Shown here one piece after another: positions 21,681 through 33,361 of a DNA stretch of 64,000 nucleotides. The notes beneath the pieces are model-generated. The model had not been told where the DNA came from. It was given only the letters and a program-made list of their open reading frames with translations, and did no database searches. Each line of letters starts with the position of its first letter. Within the stretch, counting starts at the first letter, position 1. The translations under genes were made by a program, and so were the position numbers. The DNA lies in NCBI RefSeq assembly GCF_028372415.1, contig NC_092872.1, positions 391,924,853 to 391,988,852 of the forward strand. Direction: 5' to 3'. Origin of the DNA: Notamacropus eugenii. Its lineage: Eukaryota; Chordata; Mammalia; Diprotodontia; Macropodidae.

Positions 21681-22755
21681 AATAATTACAGTAAATTTCA
21701 CTAAATAAAGAGTTCACTTCTCAAACTTATAGAAAACAGAGTCAAATTTGTAGAAATAAGATCCATTCCTCAACTGATAAATGGTTAAAGGATATCAACA
21801 GGCAGTTTTCAGACAAAGGAGGCAAAGCTATCTATAGTCACATAAAAAATACTCTAAATCACTATTGGTGAGAGAAATGTTAATTAAAATAACTCTGAGC
21901 TACCACCTTACACCTGTCAGATTAGTTAATAGGGTAGTACAGGAAAATAACAAATGTTGGAGGCAATGTGGGAAAATTAAAATACTAATCCACTGTTGTT
22001 GAAGTTTTATTCTCATTCCACTATTCTGGAGAGCAACTTGGAGATATGTCAAAAGGGTTATAAAACCATGAAAATACCCTTTGACCAAGAACATGACCAC
22101 TAGATCTATATCCCAAAGAGAACTTTAAAAAAATGAAAAGGATCTATGTGTACAAAAACATTTATAGCAACTATTTTGGTGCTGACAAAGAATTGGAAAT
22201 TTCATGGATATCCATCAGTTGGGGAATACTGAACAAACTGTTGAATAGGATTTCAATAGAACATTATTGTGTTTTAAGAAAAAAAAATGAGCAGGATCCT
22301 ATTAGAAAAACATGGAGAGATATGAACTGATGCAAAGTGAAAAGAGTAGACTCAGGGTATTGCACATAGTAACAGCAACATTGTGTGATGATCTACTATG
22401 AATAACAGCTATTCCTAACAATGCAATGATCTAAGACAATTCTGCAGGACTTATGATGAAAGGTGCCATGCATCTCCAGAGAGAGAAGTGGTAGAGCCTA
22501 AATGTAGATCAAAGATATTTTTTCTTTACTTTCTCTCTTTTTCTTGGTGTTTTGCCTGTGTTTTCTTTTATAGAATGACTTACATAAAATGTATTTTGCA
22601 TGACTGCACATGTATAATCTATGTTAAATTGCTTGCATTCTCAATTGGGAAAAGTGGAGGAATGGAGAGAATTTGGAACTCAAAATTTGAAAAAAAAGAA
22701 TGTAAGATTGTTTTTACATGTAATTGGAAAATAAAATATTAAATAAAATTGACAA
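21681..22755 (+). pseudogene. L1 ORF2 C-terminal part and 3' UTR inside the HAL1-like element
   Basis: 'CTCAACTGATAAATGGTTAA' (SP-DKW), CTAAATCACTATTGGTGAGA, CACTGTTGTTGAAGTTTTAT, 'ATCCATCAGTTGGGGAATAC' and 'CCATGCATCTCCAGAGAG' follow the order of the ORF2 C-terminus and 3' UTR. The same region is seen intact at 62795-63523. The frame is broken repeatedly. The element ends near 22750 in an A-rich tail (AATTGGAAAATAAAATATTA). Confidence 0.8.
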
Positions 22756-25255
22756 TAAAATAAGAAAGAAATATAAAAAGAAAACTATACACCAATTTTG
22801 AAAATGAATATTGATGCAAAAAAATTTAAATGCAATACTAGCAAGGATATTACACCAATATATCACAAAGATCCCATAACCAGGTGAGATTTCTACCAAG
22901 AATGTAGGGCTGGTTCAATACTGGGAAAACTATATTGACTATATCAATAACTATAACAAAAAATATGTTACTATATCAATAGTTATAGAGAAAGCTTTTA
23001 AGAAAATACAACATCCATTTATGTAAAAATACTAGAAAGTACAGGAATAAATGCAAGCCTTTGTAAATCAATAAGTCATACCTATCTAACTACAAGAGCA
23101 AGTACTGTCTGCAATGAGGATAAACTAGAATCCATCCCAATAAGATCAGGAGTGAAAGAAGGATGTCCATTATTACCATTATTTAATATTGTAATAGAAA
23201 TGCTAACTATAGCAATAAAATAAGAAAATGAAAATAAGAATAGACAAGCAAGAAATAAAACTGTCACTTCTAGAAGACAATAGGATGCTATATTTAGAGA
23301 ACCCCAGAAAAAACTAATTGAAACAATTAACTCTAGCAAAGTAGCAGTATTTTAAAAAACTCACAAAAATCATCTACTTTTCTATATATCACCAACAAAA
23401 TCTGGTAGGAAGAGATAGAAAAGAAAGTTCCATTTAAAGTAACTATTAACAGGATAAAATTTTTGGGAGTCCACTTGCAAAGGCAAATAGCCTTTGCAAA
23501 ACTCAGGAACTATATGAATAATGTTACTAAATATTTTTTTTCACACAAATAAAGATAGATCCAAAGAGTTGGAGAAATATTAATTACTCATGGGTAGGCC
23601 AAACCCATGTAATAAAAATGACAATTCTACCTAAGTTAATTTGCATTTCCAGTACCATACCAATCAAACTACCAAAGAATTATTTTATAGAGTGAGAAAA
23701 AAATAGTAACAAAATTCATCTAGAAGAACAAAAGGTCAAGAATGTCAAAAAAATTAACGAAAATAAACAAAACAACAACAACAAAACTCTGATGGAAGGC
23801 AGCCTACCAGTAGCAGATTTCAAACTATTCTGCAAAGCAAAATTCGATCTAGTACTGGCTAAGAAATAAAGTAATTAATTATTGGAATAGATTAAGCATA
23901 CAATAAATAGTAGTGAATGGCCATAATAATCTTATGCAAGAATTCATTATTTGATAAAAAAAAATTGCTAGAAAAACTGGTATGCAGTTTGGCAGAAACT
24001 AGGTGCAGAACATTATTTCACATGATATCCCTAGACAAGGTCAAATGGGGTACATGATTTAGCCATAAACGATACCCTAAGCAAATTAAGGAAAGATGAG
24101 AAAAAAAAAATACCTGCCAGATCTATGAATAAAAGAAGAGAAAAATCATACAAGAGACAGAGAGGATTACAGGAAGTAAAATAGATAATTTTGATTACAT
24201 GAAATTAAAAAGCATTTCCTACGCTCCAAAAAAATAATACAATGAAAATTAGAAGGAAAGCAGGAGACTGGGGCGGGGTGGGGTGGGGGGAAGAATCATG
24301 AGAAATTCCTCTAATAAAAATTTCTCAAATACATAGTGAATTGAGCTAAATTTATAAACAAACAAAGAAAGAAAGAAACAAAGGCAATCCCCAATTGATA
24401 AATGATCAAAGGATATAAACAGGTAGTTTTTAAAAGAAGAAATTGTTATAAATAGTCGTACAAAATTTTCAACATTACTATTGATTAGAGAAGCACAAAT
24501 TTAAAACAACTCTTGTGTAGCATCTCACAACTATCAGATTGACTAACATGACAGAAAAAGAAAATGACAAATGGAGGAGGGAATGTGGAATATTAAATAC
24601 ACTAATGCACTACTGGTGGAATTGTGAGGTGGTCCCATCATTCTGGAGAACAACTTGGAACTCTACTCAAAAGCTCATAGAACTGCACATACCCTTTGAA
24701 CCAGCAATAGATACGTACCCCAAAGAAATCAAAGAAAAAGGGAAAATGACCTATATGCATAAAAATATCTACAGCAGTTCTTTTTGTGGAGACAAAGAAC
24801 TGGAAATTGAAGGAATGTCCATCAGCTGGAGAATGAGTGAACAAGTCATGGTATTTGATTCTGATGGAAAGCTAATGTGCTATAAGAAATGAGGAAGAGG
24901 ATCGTTTCAGAAAAATTTGAAAAGATGTATATAATTACACAAAGTGAAATGAGCAGAATCCGGAGAATATTACCATGAGTAACAGCAATTTTGTAAGGAT
25001 GATCAACTGTGAAAATCTTAGCTACTCTAATAATATTATGACACAAGAAAATTCCAAAGAATGAACTGATTAGCTGAATTCTTAGTGAAGCATTTTTTCT
25101 TTTGATTGTTTTTTGCAACGTGACTTATATGGAAATATGTTTTATATGACTGCATAAGTATAATTTATATATTGCTTTCCTTTTCAATGAGAGAGGGGTT
25201 ACTGAAGTGAGGGAGAGAATTTGGAGCTCAAAATGTTAAAAAAAAAGATTAGATA
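22756..25255 (+). mobile_element. old L1 (plus): ORF2 RT through C-terminus and 3' UTR
   Basis: It resumes at 'AAACTATACACCAATTTTG' (the Y-R-P-I block). It runs through 'GATGTCCATTATTACCATTA' (the GCPLSPLLFN region, near 23161), 'TTTGGGAGTCCACTTGCAAA', TATTAATTACTCATGGGTAG and CCAATTGATAAATGATCAAA (24392). The 3' terminus near 25250 is 'GGAGCTCAAAATGTTAAAAA'. Taken with 10204-10520, 13432-17015 and 17524-17902 this is a near-complete, very old L1. Confidence 0.8.
24539..24892 (+). pseudogene. L1 ORF2 C-terminal fragment (117 codons open)
   Basis: The reading is MTNMTEKENDKWRRECGILN, then HYWWNCEVVPSFWRTTWN, IPFEPAIDTYPKEIKEKGKM and MSISWRMSEQVM. It matches, domain for domain, the open frame of the younger L1 at 62861-63406, including the C-H-WW-C zinc-knuckle-like block, where a C has been lost in this copy. 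It belongs to the old L1 that ends near 25255. Confidence 0.85.
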
Positions 25256-25380
25256 TAAATAAATTTATTTATTTAAAACATTCTCTTCCTGGAAGTGCCA
25301 CAGTTATTTCAAACAAAATGTTTAATACAGACTTTATTACATGTTTTCTTAAACCCCCACGTACCCTAACACTAGATGAA

Positions 25381-25436
25381 TAGAATAGAATAGAAAGAAT
25401 AGAATAGAATAGAATAGAATAATAGAATAGAATAGA
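25381..25436. repeat. (AATAG)n microsatellite
   Basis: About ten AATAG units with one AAAG and one AATAATAG variant. Confidence 0.93.
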
Positions 25437-25537
25437 ACTCCTGTGTCTGACAAAGCTTTTGTATGTCCTACTAGTTAATTCGAGTCCAATTGTCATTTCT
25501 CTCCAGCACACTTTCTGCATTCCAGCCAACTCTGTTC

Positions 25538-26010
<473 letters not shown>

Positions 26011-26218
26011 CTTCATAGGATAGTAGATTTAGAGCCAGAAGTGATCTTGGAATTCATCAACTCCTACTCTTTCATTTTACAGAAGAGGAAACCAAAACAG
26101 AAAGGTTAAGTAATATGCCCACTGTCAAAGAGTTAATTTCTATTTAAAGAAAGATTAGAATTCAAGTTTTTTTTTCCTTACATATCTAGCAGTCTATTAA
26201 GTATATCACTGAACTACC
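26011..26218 (-). mobile_element. MIR-type SINE remnant (minus)
   Basis: 'TTTCATTTTACAGAAGAGGA' and AACCAAAACAGAAAGGTTAA, ending GAACTACCCC, are in minus MIR order. Confidence 0.6.
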
Positions 26219-26279
26219 CCTTCTTTTTTTACTTTTTACATCTAATTAGCTAAAGATTCAACTAACATTTCTTAAGAAC

Positions 26280-26932
26280 TTGTTATGTCCAAAATGTTGT
26301 TAAATTCAGTTCATTCTATCTCTACATTATCACATCTGTCACCTCCTCCCTGTTCCAATATTTGGTTTCCATTACCATGTCTGGACTTTTGCAGTAACTT
26401 CCTAGTAGGTCCCCCTACCTTCACTTTCTCAGTATTTCAACCTATTCTTTGCTCCTCTGACAGTTAATCTTTTTTTTTTCCTTCAATCTGGCCATGTTAC
26501 TTCTCCAGTCAAAAATGTTCAATAGCTTCCTACTGCCCACATTTAAGATTTAAGCTCTTCAATATGGCATTCAATACATTCCACAATATTGTGTCACTGT
26601 AACTTTCCAGTCTTACCTCATACCTCTTCATGTGAGCAATGTTCTCACCAAGTTGGATTAGTCATCATTCGCTGGACGTGTCATATACTGTTTATCTCCA
26701 TGTCTTGGTTCACTCTCCTTCTCTGTAGCCCCTTTCTGCCTATTGATATTCTACCACTCTTTTTGGCACAGCCACAGTGCTATCTACTCTGTGAAGTTTT
26801 CCTAATCCCTTCCAAGTAGTAATTACCTTTTCCGTCTTAGCACCTAATTTTCACCATTTTAACACACTATATGTCAATTTGCATTATTTTTGTTCGTTAT
26901 ATCTTGCACTAATAGTTGACCTTGATATGAAT
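26280..26932 (+). mobile_element. L2 LINE 3' region (plus)
   Basis: CTGGCCATGTTACTTCTCCA, AATAGCTTCCTACTGCCCAC, 'TCAATATGGCATTCAATACA', CTTTCCAGTCTTACCTCATA and 'CTGTGAAGTTTTCCTAATCC' are in the order of the L2-type 3' coding end and UTR. Confidence 0.65.
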
Positions 26933-26934
26933 AT

Positions 26935-27112
26935 TTTAATATTTATAAAACATTTTAAATTTAATCAGCTTTTAAAGATGGTATGGCAGTATCTACTTTT
27001 GTCATTTTACAAATGAGGAAAGAAACTTAGGGAGCTTAAGTGACTTGCTCAAAATATATAGATCTCAAAAAACCTTGTTGAGTGTACTTACTACAATATC
27101 ATGCTGGCCCTG
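26935..27112 (-). mobile_element. MIR-type SINE remnant (minus)
   Basis: 'CATTTTACAAATGAGGAAAG', AGGGAGCTTAAGTGACTTGC and ATCATGCTGGCC mark a degraded minus MIR. Confidence 0.55.
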
Positions 27113-27114
27113 CT

Positions 27115-27234
27115 AGATTGTCAGTTCCATGAAGAAGGGGACAATGCCTTATTTGTTCTTAGTGTCCTCCTCAAGACTCAGCTCAATGCCCTGTACATAG
27201 TAGGTACTTAATAAATATGTGTAGACAAAAGAAG
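27115..27234 (+). mobile_element. L2 3' end (plus)
   Basis: TAGATTGTCAGTTCCATGAA, CAATGCCTTATTTGTTCTTA, CATAGTAGGTACTTAATAAA and TATGTG are diagnostic of the L2 terminus. Confidence 0.75.
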
Positions 27235-27236
27235 AG

Positions 27237-27505
27237 GGTAGCTAGGTAGTGCAGTGGACAGAGCACTGGGATCTGAATCAGGAAGACTCGTTTTTATGTC
27301 CTCAAATCTAGCCCTAGACACTTACTAACTGTGTGGATTACCCTGGGCAAGTCACTTCACCCTGTTTGCCTCAATTCTTAATCTGTAAAATCAGGTAGAA
27401 AAGGAAATGGCAAACCACTCCAGTATTCAGTATTTCAAGAAAACCCCAAATAGAATCACAAAGAGTCAGAAGATTGAAAAATGATTGAACAAAAATACAA
27501 CAGAG
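27237..27505 (+). mobile_element. Mar-1-like CORE-SINE with RTE-type tail (plus)
   Basis: Head 'GGTAGCTAGGTAGTGCAGTG', core 'CCTGGGCAAGTCACTTCACC', then 'GGCAAACCACTCCAGTATTC' and tail AAGAAAACCCCAAATAGAAT...CACAAAGAGTCAGAAGATTG. All three parts of the family are present. Confidence 0.88.
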
Positions 27506-27619
27506 AGAGAAGGTGTTTCTGATTACTTTTTTGATGATGAGATTATTTTCATTTTCCTAAAGTATGGATATTAGCAAAATAAGGTAGAATAGAATTGTAT
27601 TGACAATAAATTCCTTGGG

Positions 27620-28180
27620 CAGGGTGGATGATGGTGAGATATAGTCGTGCTTATATCCCATTAGGAATGCTGTCAAAACTAGTAAGAGCAGAGATATGGC
27701 AACACTCAGAGTTCTACTTGGAGGTCCCAGCTTCTGACTGAGGATGATTACTTAATGTAAGAACCATGTAATTAGCTGAATTTGGCCTAACAATTAACAT
27801 GAAGAAAAACAGGTGCTCCATCAGCCACTACCACACCACCCATACATTGAACCATTAATTAGAGCAAAGGGAGAAGTTCTGAATGCTGTGGATAAGTTCA
27901 CTTACCTTGGTAGTGCACTTTCTAGGGATGTACACGTTGATAAGAAAGTTGATGCAAGCATTGCCAGAGCTAGCTAAATTTTTGAGAGACTCCAGAGGAA
28001 AGGATAGCTATTAAATAGATTACCAGATTGAAGGTCTACAGAGTCATTGTGCTGACCTCATTGTTGTATGCCTGTGAGACCTGAACAGTCTACCGGTGCC
28101 ATGACAGGGAATTGAATCATGTCCATTTGAATTGTCTTAGGAAGATTCTGAAGATCACCTGGCAGGATAAGGTACCAGCT
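27620..28180 (+). pseudogene. RTE-clade-like LINE reverse transcriptase C-terminal remnant
   Basis: Near 27900 the frame reads FTYLGSALSRDVHVDKKVD, then A-IARAS. After a frame break come LKVYRVIVLTSLLYACET, a stop in place of the following W, TVYRC, then LNHVHLNCLRKILKITWQDK. This order (YLGS..S, the LLYACETWT motif, LNHFH..CLRKIL.I.WQDK) is that of the RT thumb and linker of RTE-like non-LTR elements. Catalytic YADD is not seen upstream. It is not part of any L1 or L2 here. Confidence 0.7.
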
Positions 28181-29179
28181 TTTTAGTTAATAAGCTTTTC
28201 ATTGACTTGCAGTAGCATAAATATAATCTCTGAGTTCTGGTCATTGCATAACTATTTGTCAAGCAATCCCTTTAGTACTGTGGAAACCATTAACCATCAT
28301 TCATTTAGTCTGTGTTTCCTCTAACCTGTACTAGAAACAACTCTTTGGGGAAAAAATAAAATCACTATATTAAAGGCTTCACTAAGTTGAAAACATAACA
28401 AAGGAATATCGTCCTACTGCCCACTGTTCCCTACCCAAGTAGGATCACTGACCTATTGATTGGGCATTAGGTATTTGTTTTTGGATAAGCTGAGTGAATT
28501 TTAATTTCTACTTCTATAGGAGTACTTTGTTAGAGGAAAAACACCATAGACCTTACCTCACAATAAAATTAACCACTAGGAAGCATTTTATAGCCTTTTA
28601 AAACTGCTCTAGCACAGCTAGATATTATGTATTCACAATGTTTGCTTCTGGACTTAATGCAGGCACTTACAAATGGAGATACTAAGCTATTGAAGAATAA
28701 TAGAGGACAACAAAATACCATGTGGATGGCCAAGGGTAATTTTCCACTGGGCAATTCTAAGACTCTACATTCAATGATCACAGGTGTTCCTCATAGAACC
28801 ACTGATCTGATTCCCATTTTGGAAGTACAAATTTAATGTACACAATGTCCTGCCTACATCAAGTGGTCAAAACTAGACCTCAAATAGTAGACTAATAAGA
28901 GAAGCTGCATTCCTCTTTTTAGCTTCTGGCAGCTGTTTGAAAAATTCAATAGAATGAGACAAGTCTGTGCCCACACTTTCCCTTCCTCACTCACCCAACA
29001 TTCATTCAACAACTTATTTAAGACCTTAAGTATGTCAATGAGGAAAATACAAGGATTCTCATCCAGCTTAAGCCCTCATGTGTGCAATGATGCTATTTAA
29101 TGTAAATGCAAACACATATGACAATAATGACAACAGTCATCTCAGTCTCATGGAGTTTGCAGTACAATTTGATAGGAGA
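28181..29179. other. no gene or clear repeat seen
   Basis: Overlapping opposite-strand frames of about 70 codons at 28569-28836 have no recognisable content. Confidence 0.4.
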
Positions 29180-29272
29180 TAATTAAGAAAGTATCTGAGG
29201 TAGTGTTTGAATTCATTCCTCTTGGCTCCAGGTCCAATACTCTATTTATTGCTGCCTCATAATGTGATTTCC
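29180..29272 (-). mobile_element. MIR 5' end remnant (minus)
   Basis: TTTGAATTCATTCCTCTTGG, 'CTCCAGGTCCAATACTC' and TTATTGCTGCCTCATA. Confidence 0.5.
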
Positions 29273-29999
29273 AATTGGGTAGCAATTGTAGTGAAATTTT
29301 TAGGGATCCAAGAGGGTCATTACTAATCAATCAGGATCTTTGAGTTAAGGGTAGCATAATCTTAGTGAGAAGTCAATTAAGAGTGAAGCAAGTAGCTGTT
29401 TATTTTGGCAGGCTCGGGCAGATTGCAAAAGGGACAGCAATCTATTCCAAGCATGACATGTCTCCTTATAATCAGATTTTTAGGGCATCATTCACAAGCT
29501 AAACATTATTCAAAGTAATATTTGTGTAAAACAAAGAAAAGAAAGATGGCTTTTCATAAAATAGGTGGTTATGTAAAAACAATATTATATTTTTGGAGAA
29601 AAATGTGTATTCTGCACCATTGGAGAAAGATAAAGGAATTATCATCTAGTATAACTGGTTTCATTTAAATTAATCTGCCTGTTGGACCAGGCAGGGAGGA
29701 GAACTTTCCCAAGACTCTAGAATTCTCTACCTTCAGTAGCTAAGTCTTTTGGTTATGATAACAGGTGAGAATGAAACACTAAAAAAATACAGCTGCAGCT
29801 GTGTCTTTTAGCTCACTTACAAGAAAATAGCTCAAGACAATTTGCCTGATGTTCATATGGAAGGGGTGTCTTTCTCCTCTTTTCCCACACAGTAAACTCT
29901 TTTGAAATATCCTGATCAATTTTGCACTTTTCAAATCCTATACACCTTTAAAGTTGCAATTTAAGCTACATCTTATTCATGAAGCTTGTCTAGCATAGT
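29273..29999. other. unrecognised, AT-rich
   Basis: A TTTATT (reverse polyadenylation signal) near 29400 and evenly mixed sequence hint at an old LTR, but I see no ends or duplication. Confidence 0.3.
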
Positions 30000-30135
30000 A
30001 CAATAGAAAAAGTTGAATTTAGAACTAAGGTGCTTGGATTAAAATCCCAGCTCTTCTAACTACTATTGAATGATCTTAAGTCCCCTGTTGTGGTCTCCAT
30101 TTCTTCATTTGTAAACCGAGGAATGTTCTTGATAA
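30000..30135 (+). mobile_element. MIR SINE remnant (plus)
   Basis: GGATTAAAATCCCAGCTCTT, then TGATCTTAAGTCCC and CATTTCTTCATTTGTAAACC. Confidence 0.6.
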
Positions 30136-30407
30136 ACACTTTTTTTCACTGGAAATAAAAATTCTTGACTGTAGCTTATGGGTGATTAAAAGATTTTTTG
30201 TTATTGTTTTTGCATGATTATAACTTCTCTGGGCAAGTGAAGAATCTGAAGTATTAAATTATAGACTAAGTTATAAGTTGACAGAAAAATCAATGCAAAA
30301 ATCAATTCACTAGTGCCATTTATCATTTTAAGAAATAGTGGCCCAAATAGTACCACATGCCAAAGCAGTGTTTTACACTTTTCAAAGCAGTGTTTTACAT
30401 TTTATCA

Positions 30408-30545
30408 GAGATTCCCAAACTTATTTGGCCTACTGCTGCTTTAAAAAAAATATTCAGCACCACCCTGGAAATCTATTACGACCTCCCTTCCCCAGATCAT
30501 TCCAGCCTCTCCCAGGGGGTGGCATTGTTCCCTTTGGGAACCTAT
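30408..30545. mobile_element. short element with inverted ends (MITE-like)
   Basis: The left end AGATTCCCAAACTT and right end CCCTTTGGGAACCT are imperfect inverted repeats (TTCCCAAA / TTTGGGAA) about 138 bp apart. The inside contains 'GCACCACCCTGGAAATC' and CTCTCCCAGGGGGTGGC. This resembles a short non-autonomous DNA transposon that is common in mammals, but I cannot name it. Confidence 0.4.
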
Positions 30546-31015
30546 GCTAGACAAGCTATTCTAACTTTAATTTCCTATACACAGAATTCCATTTCCTGAT
30601 GGGGGATGGGATTCACCCAAGACCCTTAAAAAAACCCCAAAGCCCCTGAACCAAGTCTCTGGCATTTGTCTGAGGCATCTCATCTCATCCCAGTATAATC
30701 CTTTTAACTACCCTTTCATTGTAGCTCTCTTTGGTTGCACTAAGTCCCACTATTTCATCACTCCTTAACTGCATCGAGACCACTTCTCCATTACCTCTCA
30801 GTCATCTCAAACTATTGGCCATTCCTTCTCCACATCCAGATCTTCCCACAGTCTTTCTGTACATAAGTGTCCATTTTATATTACATTGCTAAGATTCCTT
30901 AAGAATTTGTATTAGCGTCACAAATAGGTCAGATTCCTTAAGAATCTGGCCAGCTTCTGTTGGCAATACAATAAACCTTGTCTCTGACAACCTTGTCCCT
31001 GACAGCAAGGTTTAA
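30546..31015 (+). mobile_element. possible LTR-like piece
   Basis: It contains a repeated GATTCCTTAAGAAT(C/T)TG motif (near 30892 and 30930) and AATAAACCTTGTCTCTGACA, the kind of polyadenylation signal plus short trailer seen in LTRs. No end repeats could be defined. Low confidence. Confidence 0.28.
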
Positions 31016-31600
31016 GTCAAATTCTTTCCAGGCAGATCCATGCCTTTTGTCCTTGAATTTCAAGGTTCCCAGAACCCCTAGACTGCAACATTCCCATCTA
31101 CATGATTTGTATAGTCTGTCCTACAAATCTGGAATGATCATTTACCTCCTAATTGTTATCACTGCCTTGAGTTTTTCTTCTTTCCAATTCTGCCTCCACA
31201 CAGATCCTAGAGGGACATTCTTAAGGCCCAGGTCATACCATGTCAGTTTGCTAATGAATAAATGCCTGGGGCTTCCTTTTATTTGTAGGTTCAGATATAG
31301 AGACCTATGTTTGGCATGTAAGTCTCTTAAAAATTGACTTCAATCCACTTTCCAGCTTTGTGCACCCTATCATAGCTAATTATATCATACCCAATCATAG
31401 CTAAACTGGATGTTTTGCTGCTCTTCACTCAGAGCACCCCATCTTCTGTCTGCATTTTTACAAAGACTGTCCTCCATACCTTGAATATAATCTCTCATCA
31501 CCTCTGCTCTTGGAATGTCTAATTTCCTTTAAAGTTCAGCTCAAATATCTTCTTATATGAATCCTTTCAAACTCTCCTCAGTTGTTAGTATGGTGTAAAG
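31016..31600 (+). mobile_element. L2 LINE 3' region (plus)
   Basis: 'CTCTGCTCTTGGAATGTCTA', TTAAAGTTCAGCTCAAATAT and CTTATATGAATCCTTTC follow the L2 3' UTR pattern (Q-L-K-Y end, then 'FP..P'). Confidence 0.5.
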
Positions 31601-33361
31601 ACCTGGCATCGAAATAGGATAGAAAGATTTGTATGAAGTATATACTTGGAAATTGATATCAAGGAAAGGAAGACAACTCCATCCTTCAAGAACATCCCTT
31701 GGTATTTTGTTGAAAACAGAACCCTGGGATTTACAGCTTTGAGTTAGCACAATTTGGGGATTTTTATTTTCTTATAATGGCTGGTTTTAGTAGAAGACTT
31801 CTAGGTTTTCAAGGCTAACTTATTTAAGATCATTTCAGTGCAATTTTTCCAATCAATTCCTTTGACTTCTGTCGTGTAGCTGTGAATCATTCAGCAAGTT
31901 TTTATTCACTAGTTAAAGCAGTTCAAAGCCTTAGAGGCTTGTAACTGACTACTCTATATAATAAAAGTAGAATTTTTTTAATAAAGAATGAAAGTAGAAG
32001 GCAATGCATTTGACTCCACATGGTTTGTTATTGTATTTGCTGTTGTTGTTTGTTTTGTTGCTGTGGTAGTGATGGAGGCTGATGCTATCTTTTCCCACTT
32101 TTCACACACAAAACATATCCTTAGATTCCAAAACAATAAAGGAATAATCAGATGGAGTGAAGAGGAAGGGCGAGAGAAAAAAAATCAGGCAGGATCCTAC
32201 CCCAATAGCTCATACTAGTTTCATTTTTGCTTCAGAATTTCTCTGGCAGGCCCTAGTAACTTCTTAATCCTAGAAGTTCATTCTACCTGGGGAATTCACA
32301 CATTTGGAAATACCCTCAGTTGCTTTGGTCTCTCCCTGATTGGGTCACTTCTCCCAGGACCTCCATTTAAGGAAAGTGCTGAGGTCAGTTTCCTCTTATT
32401 TCTTTCCAGGGCTTTTCTTGACCATGCCCCAAAGATAGGTATCTCTTCATCAATAATCTGCTTTTTTTTTTTTTTTCCAGCTTTTGGCTGTCAAACACTG
32501 TAGAATACAACCTTAGTGAAGCTAATCTCGCTCCCATTCCCAGACCCATGAATTGCCTGAGGCTCACCAGATTTTATCCCACTCAGGGATTCCCAACCTT
32601 TCTCTGTGGACTTTCAGTTGTTATGCAAAACTATTTACCTTGTGAAACCTACATCCCAACCTCCTGCACCCCTCTCCTTCAATCCTAATATGTTATTAGA
32701 ACCCCATGCCCAACCCACTCTCCTCCCAGTACTACTACTGGGTGATACTCTTATTGCAATGTCCTTGCTCCGATTAAAGATCATAATTTTTTCTATATTG
32801 GTTGCCTTCTTTTTAACTCAGTTTTACATATCTATGTATTGTCCTCCCTCAATTAAGATGTAAGTTTCTTGAGGACAGGGATGATTTTTTTTTTCTTCTT
32901 GCATTTAGCAACATTTCAGAAATATTAGAGCATAGGTTAGAGATTGCCAATTGCCAGAAACTGAAGTGAACTTTCTAATCTTAAGACACATAATATTTTG
33001 GAACAGACATTTTGCAACTGGTGAGTAGGAAGAAGTTTGATCAAAGATAGATTAAATTCTTATGGTTCTACTTAGTGAAACAACTATTCTATGGTCCCAA
33101 AGAACTGGTACTAAAAAGGCAAATTCTGCCCTTCTGGAAAGAAAAGTTGCACACAGTAAAAACTTATATCTGACAGACTTCTTTCAGCATAGAGGGAGAA
33201 AATGCGTTCATAAAGCATTTATGTACCAGGGCAATCTGAGCACAAAACTCTCCTCTAAATCATTCTTACTGCATGCCTTTCATTAAGTTATTTAACTCCT
33301 CAGTGCTCCAAGCAAATCTATAAGACTATGAATCAGTCAGTCAGTAAACATTTAGTAGGTA
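31601..33361. other. mostly unrecognised; L2 3' tip near 32840-32930
   Basis: TAAGATGTAAGTTTCTTGAG and GACAGGGATGATTTT at 32854 look like an L2 terminus. The rest shows nothing that I recognise. A GGGATTCCCAACCTTT at 32586 resembles the left end of the MITE-like element at 30408. Confidence 0.35.

Larger units (their letters stand above)
17903..22755 (+). mobile_element. nested HAL1-like element with a residual ORF2 3' end (plus)
   Basis: It begins 'GAGCCAAGGTGGCAGAGTAA' (L1-type start), followed by leader, ORF1 remnant (18655-19900), spacer (21051-21680), and then ORF2 C-terminal and 3' UTR sequence (21681-22750). Almost all of the RT and endonuclease is absent: the spacer 'GATGGAGGGAAATACATAGT' passes directly into the last third of ORF2. 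It is inserted in the ORF2 of the older L1, with AAGAAAGATATA on the left and AAGAAAGAAATATA on the right as an imperfect target duplication. It carries its own insertion at 19959-21050. Confidence 0.7.
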
